DNA of 64,000 bases, taken from Nelumbo lutea (Eukaryota > Streptophyta > Magnoliopsida > Proteales > Nelumbonaceae). Of the stretch, positions 1 to 9,767 are shown piece after piece. Numbering within the stretch: position 1 is the stretch's first letter; each line of letters begins with the position of its first letter. The notes under the pieces were generated by a model. That model was not told the DNA's origin. It searched no databases and saw only the letters and a program-made list of their open reading frames with translations. The stretch is taken from NCBI GenBank assembly GCA_022828595.1, contig JAKGHH010000001.1, positions 123,640,999 through 123,704,998 of the forward strand, read 5' to 3'. The position numbers and the translations under genes are program-made.

Positions 1-75
1 AAGCCACTGACACAGAAGGTGTTTGAGAAACACGTGGAAAGTATGGGACTCCGGCTTGTACCAGATTGGACCTAA
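1..75 (+). pseudogene. Copia pol C-terminus (RNase H end), partial
   Basis: This is the terminal 24 codons of a copia polyprotein, reading in frame from base 1 to TAA at 73-75. Element A has a Tyr codon at the stop position and its frame continues about 24 codons further, so D1 ends early relative to its relative. There is no catalytic residue in this stretch. It is identified by match to the A element and by its position just before the polypurine tract and LTR. Confidence 0.75.
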
Positions 76-89
76 GTGCAAGTGGGAGC

Positions 90-2045
90 TGTTAGACAGT
101 TTTGTATGCCCTTAGCTTCAATCTAATTTGATGTACTTTTGTTATTTAGTGGAAATAAATAAAGTGCATGTTTGATTCATGTTGTTTGGTTTAATTCTGT
201 GTAAAACCCTAAAACTGGACATTTATAGAGACTCGTGTTAGTTTTAAATGTTCACAGCCGTTGGATAAGTCTGGGGAGATTTATCCTGCCAAGGCTGATA
301 CTGGTGTGCCACCAAGTGTTGGGATGGCCTGTCTCAGCCATCAGGGTAAGACCCGAGGCACATACAGCATGGGATTACTTGAATCCTTGAACCGGACCAG
401 ATTTCCAGTCTTGCCCTGGACCTTGGAGATAGATGGGCAAAACTGGAAAGTTACACCTGACCCCTAGACTCGATTATGACACTTCACTAGGTGTTGGATC
501 AGGCTGCCTTTGATATGCCAATCAGTGAGATCCTTAGTGGGGATCAAAACCTGGGTATGTTGGGGCAGTTTGAGAATTCATCTGAGTGGGTGGTCATAGT
601 GACAGAATCAGCCACTTTGTCGGACAAAGGGTAATGATCGGGAATGCACTCTCTCTGATGGAAACCAAACTGCCGGCAGTTGATTTCAATCGTTGGAATT
701 TTGTTTTTGCAAAATTAATATATTTACATATATATGTACGGTTTCAAAATGTTTGCAAATGGTTTTAATTCCCGGGATCCATGTGAGAGGAGAGTGCGGC
801 ACTGTTCCTTGCAGCCGAGGGAGAGGTCCTCTCTTGTCGGGCAGTGCTTGATCATTAAGGGCTGAGAGGTTAAGTGTAAGACCATTTAGGACAATACCTG
901 ATGGGCTAATCTTGCACCTGCCCACAGTCCCTGGGTTTTTATAAGATGGCTTGGCCCAGGGACCACTTAATGTAAGTGTTGGGCCCATAGGGTTCATACG
1001 ATGGACTCAAGGGGTTCATTGAGATTTTCAGTGAATTTGGCTGGGCCTTGTATTAAAGGCTGGGCCGAACCCATGTGGCTGGTGTGTAGATCAATGCTTG
1101 GGTCCCACGCCATACAAAGAAGCCCAACTGGGCAGCAGATTGGAAACTAATTAAACACTGAATACTTAATGGGCCAAAAGCCCATTTCGAAGTGGGCTGA
1201 TATGATCACCCATCAATGGGGCGAATTTGAGATTGCAGTTAGCAAAAAGGATTGGGCTCTTAGCCTTATCCACTCTTAGAGACCAAATTCAAATCAGATT
1301 TGAATCTGGTAACCTCCTGATAACATCAGGAGTAAGCTAACTCTATCTGGGAAAGGGATTAAGATTATCCCCTATCCAAATACTGATTTGGATTTGGATA
1401 ACTCCTAATTAGGAGATTTCTTAATCAAGAAGAAAAGGAGGAGATTTTCGAATGAACCAAGAGGGAGAAAAATCAGATTTCGATCCAAGGGGTTTTGGTA
1501 AGCAAGAAGGGTTCCTGCGATTTGAGATTAGATCTCATACTCTCCAGAAAAGAAAACAGTTCAGCCTTTTCGTTTCTGGAGATCTCCTCCTGCCGCCGCC
1601 ATCTGCAATATTGCAAGATTCGATCTTTGCAGAAAAGAAAGACAAGAAACCAGTTCATGACATCAATCTTGCAAGAAAGACTGAAAGAATTCAGTGTTTA
1701 GTACATCCAGGGGATTCTTGTGAAGGATCCAGTGTGTAGGACGCACCCTGCTGGTTCTGTTCCATCCACAGCTGTGTCATCTTCAGCAGGGACAGATCTT
1801 GGAGCATTCTTTGGGCATGAACACCAACTTTGGGAGATACTGCTTCTCCGGATCAGGTATAATCCTCCCATTTATCTTTTGGTACAGATCTGGTTTGATT
1901 AGGGTTCAAGTAGATCCTTGAATATTGTATTCTAAATTCAGGGAATATGATTCCCAGTTGGGAGAAGGTAGGAAATTTTTGAAATTCGCCCCACCCATTC
2001 CGCAACCTTCATGGCGTCCATTAGATGGATCCTACCATTCTTTCA
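90..2045 (+). repeat. 3' LTR of copia element D1
   Basis: The LTR is about 1.95 kb and runs from TGTTAGACAG to TTCTTTCA. It matches the LTRs of A (39639-41577) and D2 (2410-4354). The usual TATA motif of the family (ttataaaaggag in A at about 41003) is replaced here by a run reading aagaagaaaaggagg at about 1426, so this copy looks promoter-less. Confidence 0.8.
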
Positions 2046-4354
2046 CTTCGATCCATAATTAAAATAAATAGAAATCCTATTTCTATTAATAATTACATCA
2101 GATCGAATACCTATACATTTAGTCTAAAAAATAAAAAAAAAATTATTTACAGACCAAATAAATCAAGAAACTGCAAATCTTGCAAGTTCCCTACGCAAAC
2201 CAAGAAATCGATCTCCTCTTGTACGAACAGCCTATAAATCAAGAAAATCATAAAGAACAGTTCTTAACTAATAATTAGATTTATATAAAATTAATTTCAG
2301 ATTATTTGCCCATTAATTTTGGGAACAAGTTTCACAAAACCCATATCTACGCAAATTGGGTAGAACGCCTTCTGCCCATTTGCGCAGGTTCAGATCTGAA
2401 ACAAATTGGTGAAGGGTTGAGAGATCCATCAGATGGACGCCCAAAAATTGCGGAATAAGGGGCGAATTTCAAAAATTTTTCTCTCCCTTCAACTGGGAAT
2501 CACATTCCCTATTTAGAAAATCATATTTTCAAGGATAAATCTTGAACCTTAAACTGAACCAGATTTGAACCAAAAGGAATGGGAGAGGATTATACCTGAT
2601 ACGGAGAAATACTATCTCCCAATGGAGGTGTTCACGCCCAAGGAAGGATCCAAAATCTGCTCCCACTGAAGATGGCGCAGTGAAGGATGGAGCAGAATCA
2701 ACAGCGTTCTTCAAAAGAACTTGACCCTTCGCAAGAATCAACTGGATGCCTGTGAGTACAGCTCCAACCGATCTTTTCCCAAAAGATTGAGATCAAGATC
2801 AAATCTTGATTGCTCCCAAGAACTGGAGATCGAACTGAAGGAATGGCAATGGCAGGAAGGTGGCGCAGGAGAGAATTCGCAGTATGCAGGAAATCTCTCA
2901 ATCTCTCTTTCTCTAAGAGAAGAATGCTGTTGATGATGTTGTGTTCTTCAAGGCTGCCGCCCCCTTCCCCTTTTATAATCTTAAAAGGATCAGCTCCTAA
3001 TCAAATTAGGAGTTGCTAATCCAAATCATATTTGGGTTAGAAGTCCCTTAGTGATAAGGGATAATCCTTATCTTATCTGCAGATCAGATTAGCTGTCTCC
3101 TAATCTAATTAGGAGGTTTCCAGATCTAAATCTTATTTAGATCTTGGACTCTCTGAGTGGATAGGGTCTAAGCCCAATCCTTTTAGCTGACCCACTTCAG
3201 AATTCGCCCCCTTTAGATGACTGATCAAATCAGCCCAGTTCGGAATGGGCTTAAGGTCCATTAAGGTTATGTACTCAAAAACCTTCCAAATTGCTGCCCA
3301 GTTGGGCTTCCTTGTATGGCGTGGGACCCAAGCATTGATCTACACATCAGCCACATGGGTTCAGCCCAGCCTTTGTTACAAGGCCTGGCCGAATGCACTG
3401 CTGAAGACAGTGTACCCCCTAAAACCCATCAAATGGGCTCTATGGGCCCAACACTTACACTAAGTGGTCCCTGGGCCAAGCCATCTTGTAACACCCAGGG
3501 ACTGTGGGCAGATGCAAGATTAGCCCATCAGGTATTACCCTCAATGGTCTTACACTTAACCTCTCAGCCCATAATGATCATACACTGCCTAACAAGAGAG
3601 GACCTCTCTCTCGGCTACAAGGAACAGTGTTGCACTCTCTGCTTAATAAGGATCCCGGGAATTAAAACCTTTTTTCAAACATTTTAGAATCCATAATATA
3701 TATACTTTTATATCTCATATAAAATATATTTTGCAAAACAAATCTCAACGATTGAAATTGGCTGTCGGCAGTCTCGGTTTCCATCAGTGAGAGTGCATCC
3801 CCGATCATTACCTTTGTCCGACAAAGGGGCTGATACTCTCACTATGATCACCCACTCAGATGAATTCTCAAATTGTCCCAACATACCTAGGTTTTGACCC
3901 CAGCTAAGGATCTCACTGAATGGTACATCAAAGATAGCTCAATCCGACACCTAGTGCAGTATCATAATCGAGTCTAGGAGTCGGGTGTAACTTTCCAGTT
4001 TTGCCCATCAATCTCCAAGGTCCAGGGCAATACTGGAAATCTGGTCCAGTTCAAAGATTCAATTAATCCTACACTGTATGTGCCTAGGGTCTCACCCTGG
4101 CAGCTGAGACAGGCCACCCCAACCGACTTGGTGGCACCACAGTGTCAGCCTTGTCAGGATAGGTCTCCCCAGACCGACCCACTGGCTGTGAACATTCTAA
4201 ACTAACACGAGTCTCATTAAGTGTCCAGTTTAAGGGTATTACATAGAAACATACCAAGGGAACATGAATCAAATATGCACTTTTATTCATTTACTATAAA
4301 CTCATAAAGTACATCATTCTGATTGAAGTTAAGGGCATACAAAACAGTCTAACA
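2046..4354 (-). mobile_element. Copia element D2, 5' leader plus 5' LTR (inverted relative of D1 and A)
   Basis: Read on the minus strand, 4354-2410 is a full LTR of the same family as D1 and A. 2409-2046 matches the untranslated leader of A (about 41610-41985 on +). The rest of the element would lie left of D1, outside the window. The primer-binding site seen in A (41579-41591) is missing: the LTR runs directly into leader sequence. D2 ends at 4354 inside a gypsy element (F). Confidence 0.75.
2410..4354 (-). repeat. 5' LTR of copia element D2
   Basis: The LTR is 1,945 bases. On the minus strand it starts TGTTAGACTG at 4354 and ends CCCTTCA at 2410. A TATA-like motif lies on the minus strand at about 2970-2985 (ttataaaagggg). 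With the D1 LTR it forms an inverted pair, with arms of about 1.9 kb and a 364-bp spacer. Confidence 0.8.
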
Positions 4355-4794
4355 ATTTATGTCCAAAAGAAAATCAAGATGATAGCTAAGAGAAATCATC
4401 CCCACGAGGGTCTGGATAGCATTCGGATGGAGTTTCCCCAAAGAAATACCATAAAGAAAGCACCTCAACAATGAATGGGTCCAAAGGAAATCGGAGGTTG
4501 TAGGTTGGCGATCAATGCCTCCTCAAAGACACAGACCTTACCTTGGCCATAGCTCCATGGGAATTGGCCCAAGCCATGATAGATACAATTGAACACAGTG
4601 GGAATGTGAAATGCTGAAACTAAACCAGCAATCTCTTACCCACTTGGCTTGCTAGGACCGAACTTGGAACTGACCTCCTACTCCTACTGAGATATTGAGG
4701 CCTCGGTGTGGGAACCCTATCGATTTCATGCTGAGGTCCCTTCCTCAGCCCAAGCAGAATAAGACAACCCCCCTTCGGACTCACTTGAGGACAT
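4355..4794 (-). pseudogene. Antisense ORF of element F (PF04195-like gypsy ORF), 5' part
   Basis: On the minus strand an ATG at 4794 begins MSSSESEG, like the MSSSS start of the antisense ORF of E. Further on the frame encodes FPLDPFIVEVL and, after a one-base shift, KLHPNAIQTLVGMISL. These correspond to FPLHPFIIEVV and QLHLNSIQNIVGTISL in E. This block is typical of the plant 'putative gypsy type transposon' domain found antisense to pol in Tat-lineage elements. The function of the protein is unknown. The copy is broken by at least one frameshift and a stop and is cut off at 4355 by D2. Confidence 0.55.
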
Positions 4795-4968
4795 GACTAA
4801 AGAATGGAAAAGAACTCACCAGCTTTTAGAAAATAGAAATCGACTTTGGGTAAATCTCACTTACCGATCTGATAGTGATCCCCAATAGAATTCTCCTCTA
4901 AAGCAATCACCCCACTCCCTTGTCGGAAATCTTAGAACAATAAGAATGGGACCCCAGCGGGGACCCCC

Positions 4969-4977
4969 TATTTATAG
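4969..4977 (-). promoter_or_regulatory. TATA box of the antisense ORF of element F
   Basis: The minus strand reads ctataaata about 180 bases upstream of the ATG at 4794. The antisense ORF of E has the same motif at 9598-9606, about 165 bases before its ATG. Conservation in two separate elements supports a real promoter. Confidence 0.5.
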
Positions 4978-5262
4978 CCTTGGGTGTAGAAAATCGACGG
5001 ATGAGGCATCTTGGCATCAAATTGACGGTTGAGAAAATCATATTGCTCACGAGAGAATTTGAATTTTAAATTTTGAGCACTCAACTTGCATGCCAACCTA
5101 GAATTTGAAATTTGAATCTTGTTGCACGCTTGCCCGCCCTTGAGCCGAGTTGGGCGAACATGTCGGGCGATTTGGAAACCAACCGAACAAGTCACTGTAG
5201 CCGAAGAATGACTGCAAACTACTCCATTCGCCAGACCGGCAGTGACTCGGGAGTGGGGCAAT

Positions 5263-5934
5263 TGATGAGGGGCGATTTGGCCCTCTAATGATATGAGGAC
5301 ATGTGGCACCGCAACATAGTCAGGTGACATCTTAGCACCACTCAAGTATGCCACGAAAGTGCCCTAGACACTTTGAACCCGCCCAACGACCTCGTCACCA
5401 TCTCGGCAAATGAACTAAGAACCAGCTCGACAAGTTGACAGGTTTGCATGAGAGGCGACCCGCTTCTATTGACCTGACCTGAGTTCGGTTAGCAACCTGT
5501 CTAATGTGTTGGGCGATCTTCTCCTTAAACGGGTTATTCTCTCCAACTTCCTCGGGATCACGATGCAACGTTGGAAGAGCAATTTATCACCCCACCTGCT
5601 TCAGGCACGACTAGATAAACATTACCTGCTTACATAGAGTCCACCTACGGACATGAAACCATGTCCAAACCAGGTGTGCCGGAAATCTCAAACGCGCTTC
5701 GTGAGCCACACAATAGCTTGCTTATATAAAGGCATCCATTTCCTTAGAAAATGTATGTGTGATTTAACTCTCAAGTACTCTACCTCTCTTGCATTCTAGC
5801 AATCATGTCTTTAATTCGCTAACTTAAGCATCGGATGCCCACTCGAATAAAGCAACTCGGATACTCTAATATCTTTCTTGCAGCTCGACCAGGCAGCCTA
5901 ATCAGCCCGACATCCGAATTGTACACCAACAACA
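5263..5934 (+). repeat. 3' LTR of gypsy element F
   Basis: The LTR starts TGATGAGGGGCGATTTGGCC right after a polypurine tract; E starts TGATGTAGGGTGATTTGGCC. A TATA box (ttatataaag) lies at about 5722-5731. The 3' end is set near CACCAACA by comparison with E and is uncertain by a few bases, since no second LTR or target duplication is visible. Confidence 0.55.
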
Positions 5935-6843
5935 GGAAGCACCAGATTGCACATTATCAAATTGCAATGAAGGGAATCTAGATATCCTCGATGCACATAG
6001 ATGGTTGTTTGCAATGAAAGCTTCCCTTGAACCTGTAAACGCGCTGCCACACAAATACTTCTCCAATCAAATACTTCTGTATTAAGTGCAACATTTATGG
6101 CCAATAGAATAGCAAATGGGTTGTCGGAAGTGGAGAGGCTGTTTTGCTTTTCGAGAAGATAGTAAGATGTTGTTCAAATGTTTAATGATGAATAAAATTC
6201 TTTTCTATATTTCCGTTAATTTAAGGAAGTAAAGAATTTAATCAATTGTAAAAAACGTGAGAATATATATACATAGGAGACGAGTTAGTCAATTTTCTTT
6301 TTTTTTTTTGGGAGAAGTACAGCCCAACTGGAGAATGCATCATGACCTTGAATTGATGCCAAATTCACGGTCAGGATGTGATTTATAGGGACAGGGATAA
6401 TTGTAAGAGGGGCTGGAATTCAAAATTCTGCATCGTATGCCTCCGTACTTTTCCCCATTTTTTTCACTGATTTGCATCGATCAGCCACAAATATTTTAAG
6501 AAAAGACGGCAATGAAACTAAACACAACCTATATCTTGCAATCCTGTATTTAATCAGCCTAGTGAAATTGAATACGTCAGCTATGAAAATTAATTCATCA
6601 ACATTATTTGATCTGATTTTTTTATTTTCATCGCTGGCGTACCTGTACTTAATTAATTAATTAGGACCGTAGCATACTTGAATTCTTTCTTGTCGAAATA
6701 ACGGACTCTCAAGAAAATATGAACAGCTGGTGTTTGAAAGAAAAGAAAACAAACAATACATAACATGGATTCACATCAAACGGTCGTTGGTTCAAACACT
6801 GGCGTCTTCCCATTTGATCGGGGTCGCACGCAACTCTGGTCGC
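5935..6843. other. Intergenic, upstream of the DUF1645 gene
   Basis: No gene is recognised. There is an open frame of 68 codons on the minus strand (6104-5898) without a family I know, a T homopolymer at about 6297-6310, and an AT-rich TTAATTAATTAATTAGG run near 6647-6664. The right part is presumably the promoter region of the gene at 7038. Confidence 0.4.
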
Positions 6844-6849
6844 TATAAA
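6844..6849 (+). promoter_or_regulatory. TATA box of the DUF1645 gene
   Basis: TATAAA lies at 6844-6849, about 190 bases before the ATG. It is followed by a CT-rich 5' leader (about 6917-6960), a common plant core-promoter and leader arrangement. Confidence 0.6.
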
Positions 6850-7037
6850 GCTTTTCTGTTTCTTATCGTTTCGGTCACCTGGCTGCGGCAGTGAAGTTAG
6901 AAATTAAAAAGGCGGCTCCCTCTCTCCCTCTCTCTCTAGATCTCTCTCTTCTTCTCTTCTGCTAAACATAAAACCCTCACATCCCTTCCCGTCCCACATT
7001 CTCAATTGATCGGTAACGAGTGAAACCGAAACTCAAC

Positions 7038-8141
7038 ATGGAGGTGGTGATGCAAGCACCGCCCAATATAGATTTCAACTTCGATAGCGCCTGCTCTTCT
7101 CCCTACATTAGCGCTCCTTCCAGCCCCAAACGTTTCGGTGAGTTCTACTTCAGCGCTCCAACTAGTCCTACCAGGGTTGCTGCCATCTACCGTGAAATCA
7201 ACGACGGCCTTTCCGTGATTAGGACCAACGGCACATGCAGCAGAGATGGGCCTTCTTCTTCTTCTACTGTCGTCCCATTTAACTGGGATGAGAAGCCGGC
7301 AGAACCCAAATCCAACGACAGCAACGAAGACGACTTCGCCTTTGATTTCAGTGGTCAGTTAGAGAGAACCTCTCTCACCGCCGATGAACTTTTCGATGGA
7401 GGCGTCATCCGACCCCTAAAACCTCCGTCGCGGTTGCAGGTTCCCGACGGAGTTGACGAGTTCCCCACTCGGAAGAGCGCTGCTTCATCGCCGAGGACGT
7501 CCAAGTCACCCATCTCACAGGAGAAAAAGATGTTCCGTGAAGCGTTCTCCCCGCGGCACAAGAAGGATTTCGATTCATTTGCAGCAGCAAGCCAACAAGA
7601 GCAAAAAGAACCAGAACACGATCGAGGGAGAGAAAGGGTCCCTGCTTCAAAATCTGGCCGCAGAGAGACCAGATCGCTCTCCCCTTTCAGGGTTTCTGAG
7701 TTTACTTGGGAGGAAGAACAACAGCAAAGCACAAAAGCCGCTTCCTCGAATTCGAAATCCTCTTCTTACTCTTCGTCGTGGTTTTGCAAGGGCAGCAAGA
7801 AATGGAGATTGAAAGATTTTCTGTTGTTCCGAAGCGCGTCAGAAGGTCGAGTGACGGACAAGGATCCTCTCGGGAAATTCGCGGTGCCGTCGACGTCGAA
7901 GAAGCAGGAGTACGTGAAGAACTCGAGCATCCGGTCGACCGATAGCTCCGGGTCGGTATCCGGTTCTAGGAGAAGAGGGCCGGTTTCAGCTCACGAGTTG
8001 CATTATACAGTGAATCGGGCGGTCTCAGAGGAGATGAAAAAGAAGACCTTCTTGCCTTACAAGCAAGGGCTTCTAGGTTTCTTGCGGTTCAATTCGACGG
8101 TCCACGGTCTATCCAGGAGCTTTGGCTCCCTTACGCGATAA
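7038..8141 (+). CDS. DUF1645 family protein, intact, single exon
   Basis: This is a 367-residue plant-specific protein. It shows the family's ordered blocks: FNFDSACSSPYISAPSSP near residue 13, then FGEFYFSAPTSPTR, a central FAFDFSGQLER with SLTADELFDGG and IRPLKPPSRLQ, a basic FREAFSPRHKKD segment, RRETRSLSPFRVSEF, KWRLKDFLLFRSASEGR, and a conserved C-terminus (RRGPVSAHELHYTVNRAVSE, then TFLPYKQGLLGF and GSLTR). Low-complexity Ser-rich stretches separate the blocks. The start is the ATG at 7038; an in-frame GTG six codons earlier is not a plausible plant start. No signal peptide or membrane segment is seen. Biochemical function is not established for the family; the basic Ser/Pro-rich make-up suggests a regulatory, possibly nuclear, protein. 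It is intact with normal ends, TATA box and poly(A) signals, and is the clearest host gene here. Confidence 0.93.
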   Translation: MEVVMQAPPNIDFNFDSACSSPYISAPSSPKRFGEFYFSAPTSPTRVAAIYREINDGLSVIRTNGTCSRDGPSSSSTVVPFNWDEKPAEPKSNDSNEDDFAFDFSGQLERTSLTADELFDGGVIRPLKPPSRLQVPDGVDEFPTRKSAASSPRTSKSPISQEKKMFREAFSPRHKKDFDSFAAASQQEQKEPEHDRGRERVPASKSGRRETRSLSPFRVSEFTWEEEQQQSTKAASSNSKSSSYSSSWFCKGSKKWRLKDFLLFRSASEGRVTDKDPLGKFAVPSTSKKQEYVKNSSIRSTDSSGSVSGSRRRGPVSAHELHYTVNRAVSEEMKKKTFLPYKQGLLGFLRFNSTVHGLSRSFGSLTR

Positions 8142-8302
8142 TGATCCAAAGATCTTTAGCTCTCTTTATTCTTGCTTTGAACCGTAGAAGCAAACCAGAT
8201 AGACCGTAGACGGTGGTCTTTCTATTTTGCGATTAATATATTATATAAATAATATACTATTTATTAATTTCTTTATTCCTTGTAATTTTTGAATTGTATT
8301 AG

Positions 8303-8326
8303 AATAAAATGAAAGAAGTCAATAAA
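8303..8326 (+). terminator. Polyadenylation signals of the DUF1645 gene
   Basis: Two AATAAA hexamers (8303-8308 and 8321-8326) lie about 160-185 bases after the stop codon, in an AT-rich 3' UTR. Confidence 0.6.
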
Positions 8327-8574
8327 GCCAGCTTCACTGGGGTACCCGTCTTCAAACCCTGAGATTGGAATCCATGGGTTGGTGGGTCCCGGCATTTATA
8401 TATACTAATTTCATCTTCATGGTTTCCATTGTCCCAAAAAAAGGAAAAAAAAATAAAAGAAACGATCGGTTCAAATAAAAGCTATTTGCATTTTAATTGA
8501 ATAATTCAGGCTTAAATTCAATTATGCCCGATTTGAGTTCAATGTTAATCGAGTTTAAATTCTAGGGTAAGTTC

Positions 8575-9291
8575 TTATGTAGTGCAATCCGGCTGCTCTC
8601 AGTTGGAAGTGATTTGGCTCCCAGTAGACGACAGACTCAGTTGATATGCAAAAAGCGAATCAAAGAACCCAGGGGTGCTTACCCGGCAAGGTCGCCCCGA
8701 TGCTTAAGTCAGTACTTGATTGCGACTTGATACGAGCTTAGAATGCAAGAGAGTTAATGAGCAGAGATTACGCGTACCTTTCACCCCCGGGGGCTGGAGC
8801 CTTTATATAGTGGAGTCCTCGCGGGTTTTGTGGACTGGTTCTAGGATTCTCGTTATGATGAGGTCCATTTCCACGTTAATTGGGGATAACGCTGCCAACT
8901 GATAAGATTCATCACTTCCGCCCGAATCAGACAGGGGAGATAATGCTAGCTGTTACAAGGCATGATCCCGTAAGGCGTGGAATCTGGTGGCGAGATCTTC
9001 AGGGTTGCCAAGCGGTGGTCGGTCAATATTACCCGAGCTAGTGCCCTCTGAATTCGACCCGGTACGAATGTCGAGGTGCCTTGGGACTGAGGTGGTCCTG
9101 ATGCGATCGTGCACCGAAGTGAACTCGTCTCGAAGTGGACTTGTCCCGAGGTGGACTTGCCCCAAGGTAGTTCGGTTATCCAAGCTTGATCCATTGCAGA
9201 CTTGGTTCGTCGGAGTGAGTTGTCACCCTACTGGTTAGGTCATGTCCACATGTCCCCCTATTACTAGGTCGGGCCAAATCACCCTACATCA
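8575..9291 (-). repeat. 3' LTR of element E
   Basis: This is the 717-base copy, next to the polypurine tract. Its outer end reads ttatgtag, where the other copy has tgatgtag. A minus-strand TATA box (ctatataaag) is at 8801-8810. By eye it differs from the right LTR at scattered positions only. Confidence 0.92.
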
Positions 9292-9597
9292 ATTGCCCCT
9301 CACTCCCCGAGCCAGGGGTCCTGACTCGGTGTGGGGAGTTCATGATGAGCCAAGTGGATTTGGTCCGAAGTTTGAGCAGCTGGCCAGATGAATCACGGGT
9401 CGGATTTGTTCGGCCACCCGACTCAACAGGAAAATCCAGGTCGTATCTGGCCTACGTGCGGACATCACACAATCTATAAACTCCGAGGACGTCAAAAAAT
9501 GTGCTAAACCGATTTTATCCTCGGGAGTCACGCAACCGGTTTTCTTAGGAGCCGTTGGATGGCTTCGATCTCGATCGTTAGTTCTCGGACATAGCAG

Positions 9598-9606
9598 CTA
9601 TAAATA
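9598..9606 (+). promoter_or_regulatory. TATA box of the antisense ORF of element E
   Basis: Plus-strand ctataaata lies about 165 bases upstream of the ATG at 9768, outside the LTR. The same motif at the same relative place in element F suggests a dedicated promoter for the antisense gene. Confidence 0.55.
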
Positions 9607-9767
9607 GGGAGTTCGTGACTCATTTTTCTCGCCACAAATTCTGTGATTGAGCTCTCCCGAGGTCGCATCGGAGTCTTTCAGCTCGCTTTCTCTTTGTGTT
9701 CCGAGGTCGTCCTTCTTTTTGGTGAGTTCGTGTTTTCCTTCGTTTGTTTTTCCTTTGCCTTTTAATC

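Larger units (their letters stand above)
1..2045 (+). mobile_element. Copia element D1, 3' end (RNase H tail plus 3' LTR)
   Basis: This is the right-hand end of a Ty1/copia element that begins outside the window. Positions 1-75 encode the last residues of the RNase H domain (KPLTQKVFEKHVESMGLR), nearly identical to the end of element A at 47130-47200. A polypurine stretch (agtgggagc) precedes the LTR, which starts with TGTTA at 90. The LTR ends in CA at 2045, and the next bases are the leader of an oppositely oriented relative (D2), so D1 appears to have inserted into D2. The target duplication (cttcg, 2046-2050) cannot be confirmed because the left end is off the window. Confidence 0.8.
4355..5934 (+). 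mobile_element. Tat-like Ty3/gypsy element F, 3' part (antisense ORF, PPT, 3' LTR)
   Basis: This fragment has the same layout as the 3' end of element E, in mirror orientation: an antisense ORF start on the minus strand (4794 to 4355), its TATA box (about 4969-4977), a polypurine tract (gggagtggggcaat, 5249-5262), then an LTR starting TGATGAGG at 5263. The LTR start and PPT closely resemble those of E read on its coding strand. The left part of F was displaced by the D1/D2 insertion at 4354/4355 and is outside the window. Confidence 0.65.

Noticed and set aside
261..467. A 68-codon frame (DKSGEIYPAKADTG...) that recurs in the LTRs at 4084-4290 (-), 39738-39965 and 47317-47571.
   Set aside because: All copies are the same part of one LTR family; the frame is kept by common descent, starts differ and no protein family is recognised.
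5898..6104. Minus-strand frame of 68 codons next to the F LTR.
   Set aside because: It has no recognised family and runs into the LTR end; could be chance or an exon, no evidence for either.
7453..7945. Long open frames overlapping the DUF1645 gene on both strands.
   Set aside because: They are out of frame with a conserved protein and show no family motif of their own.
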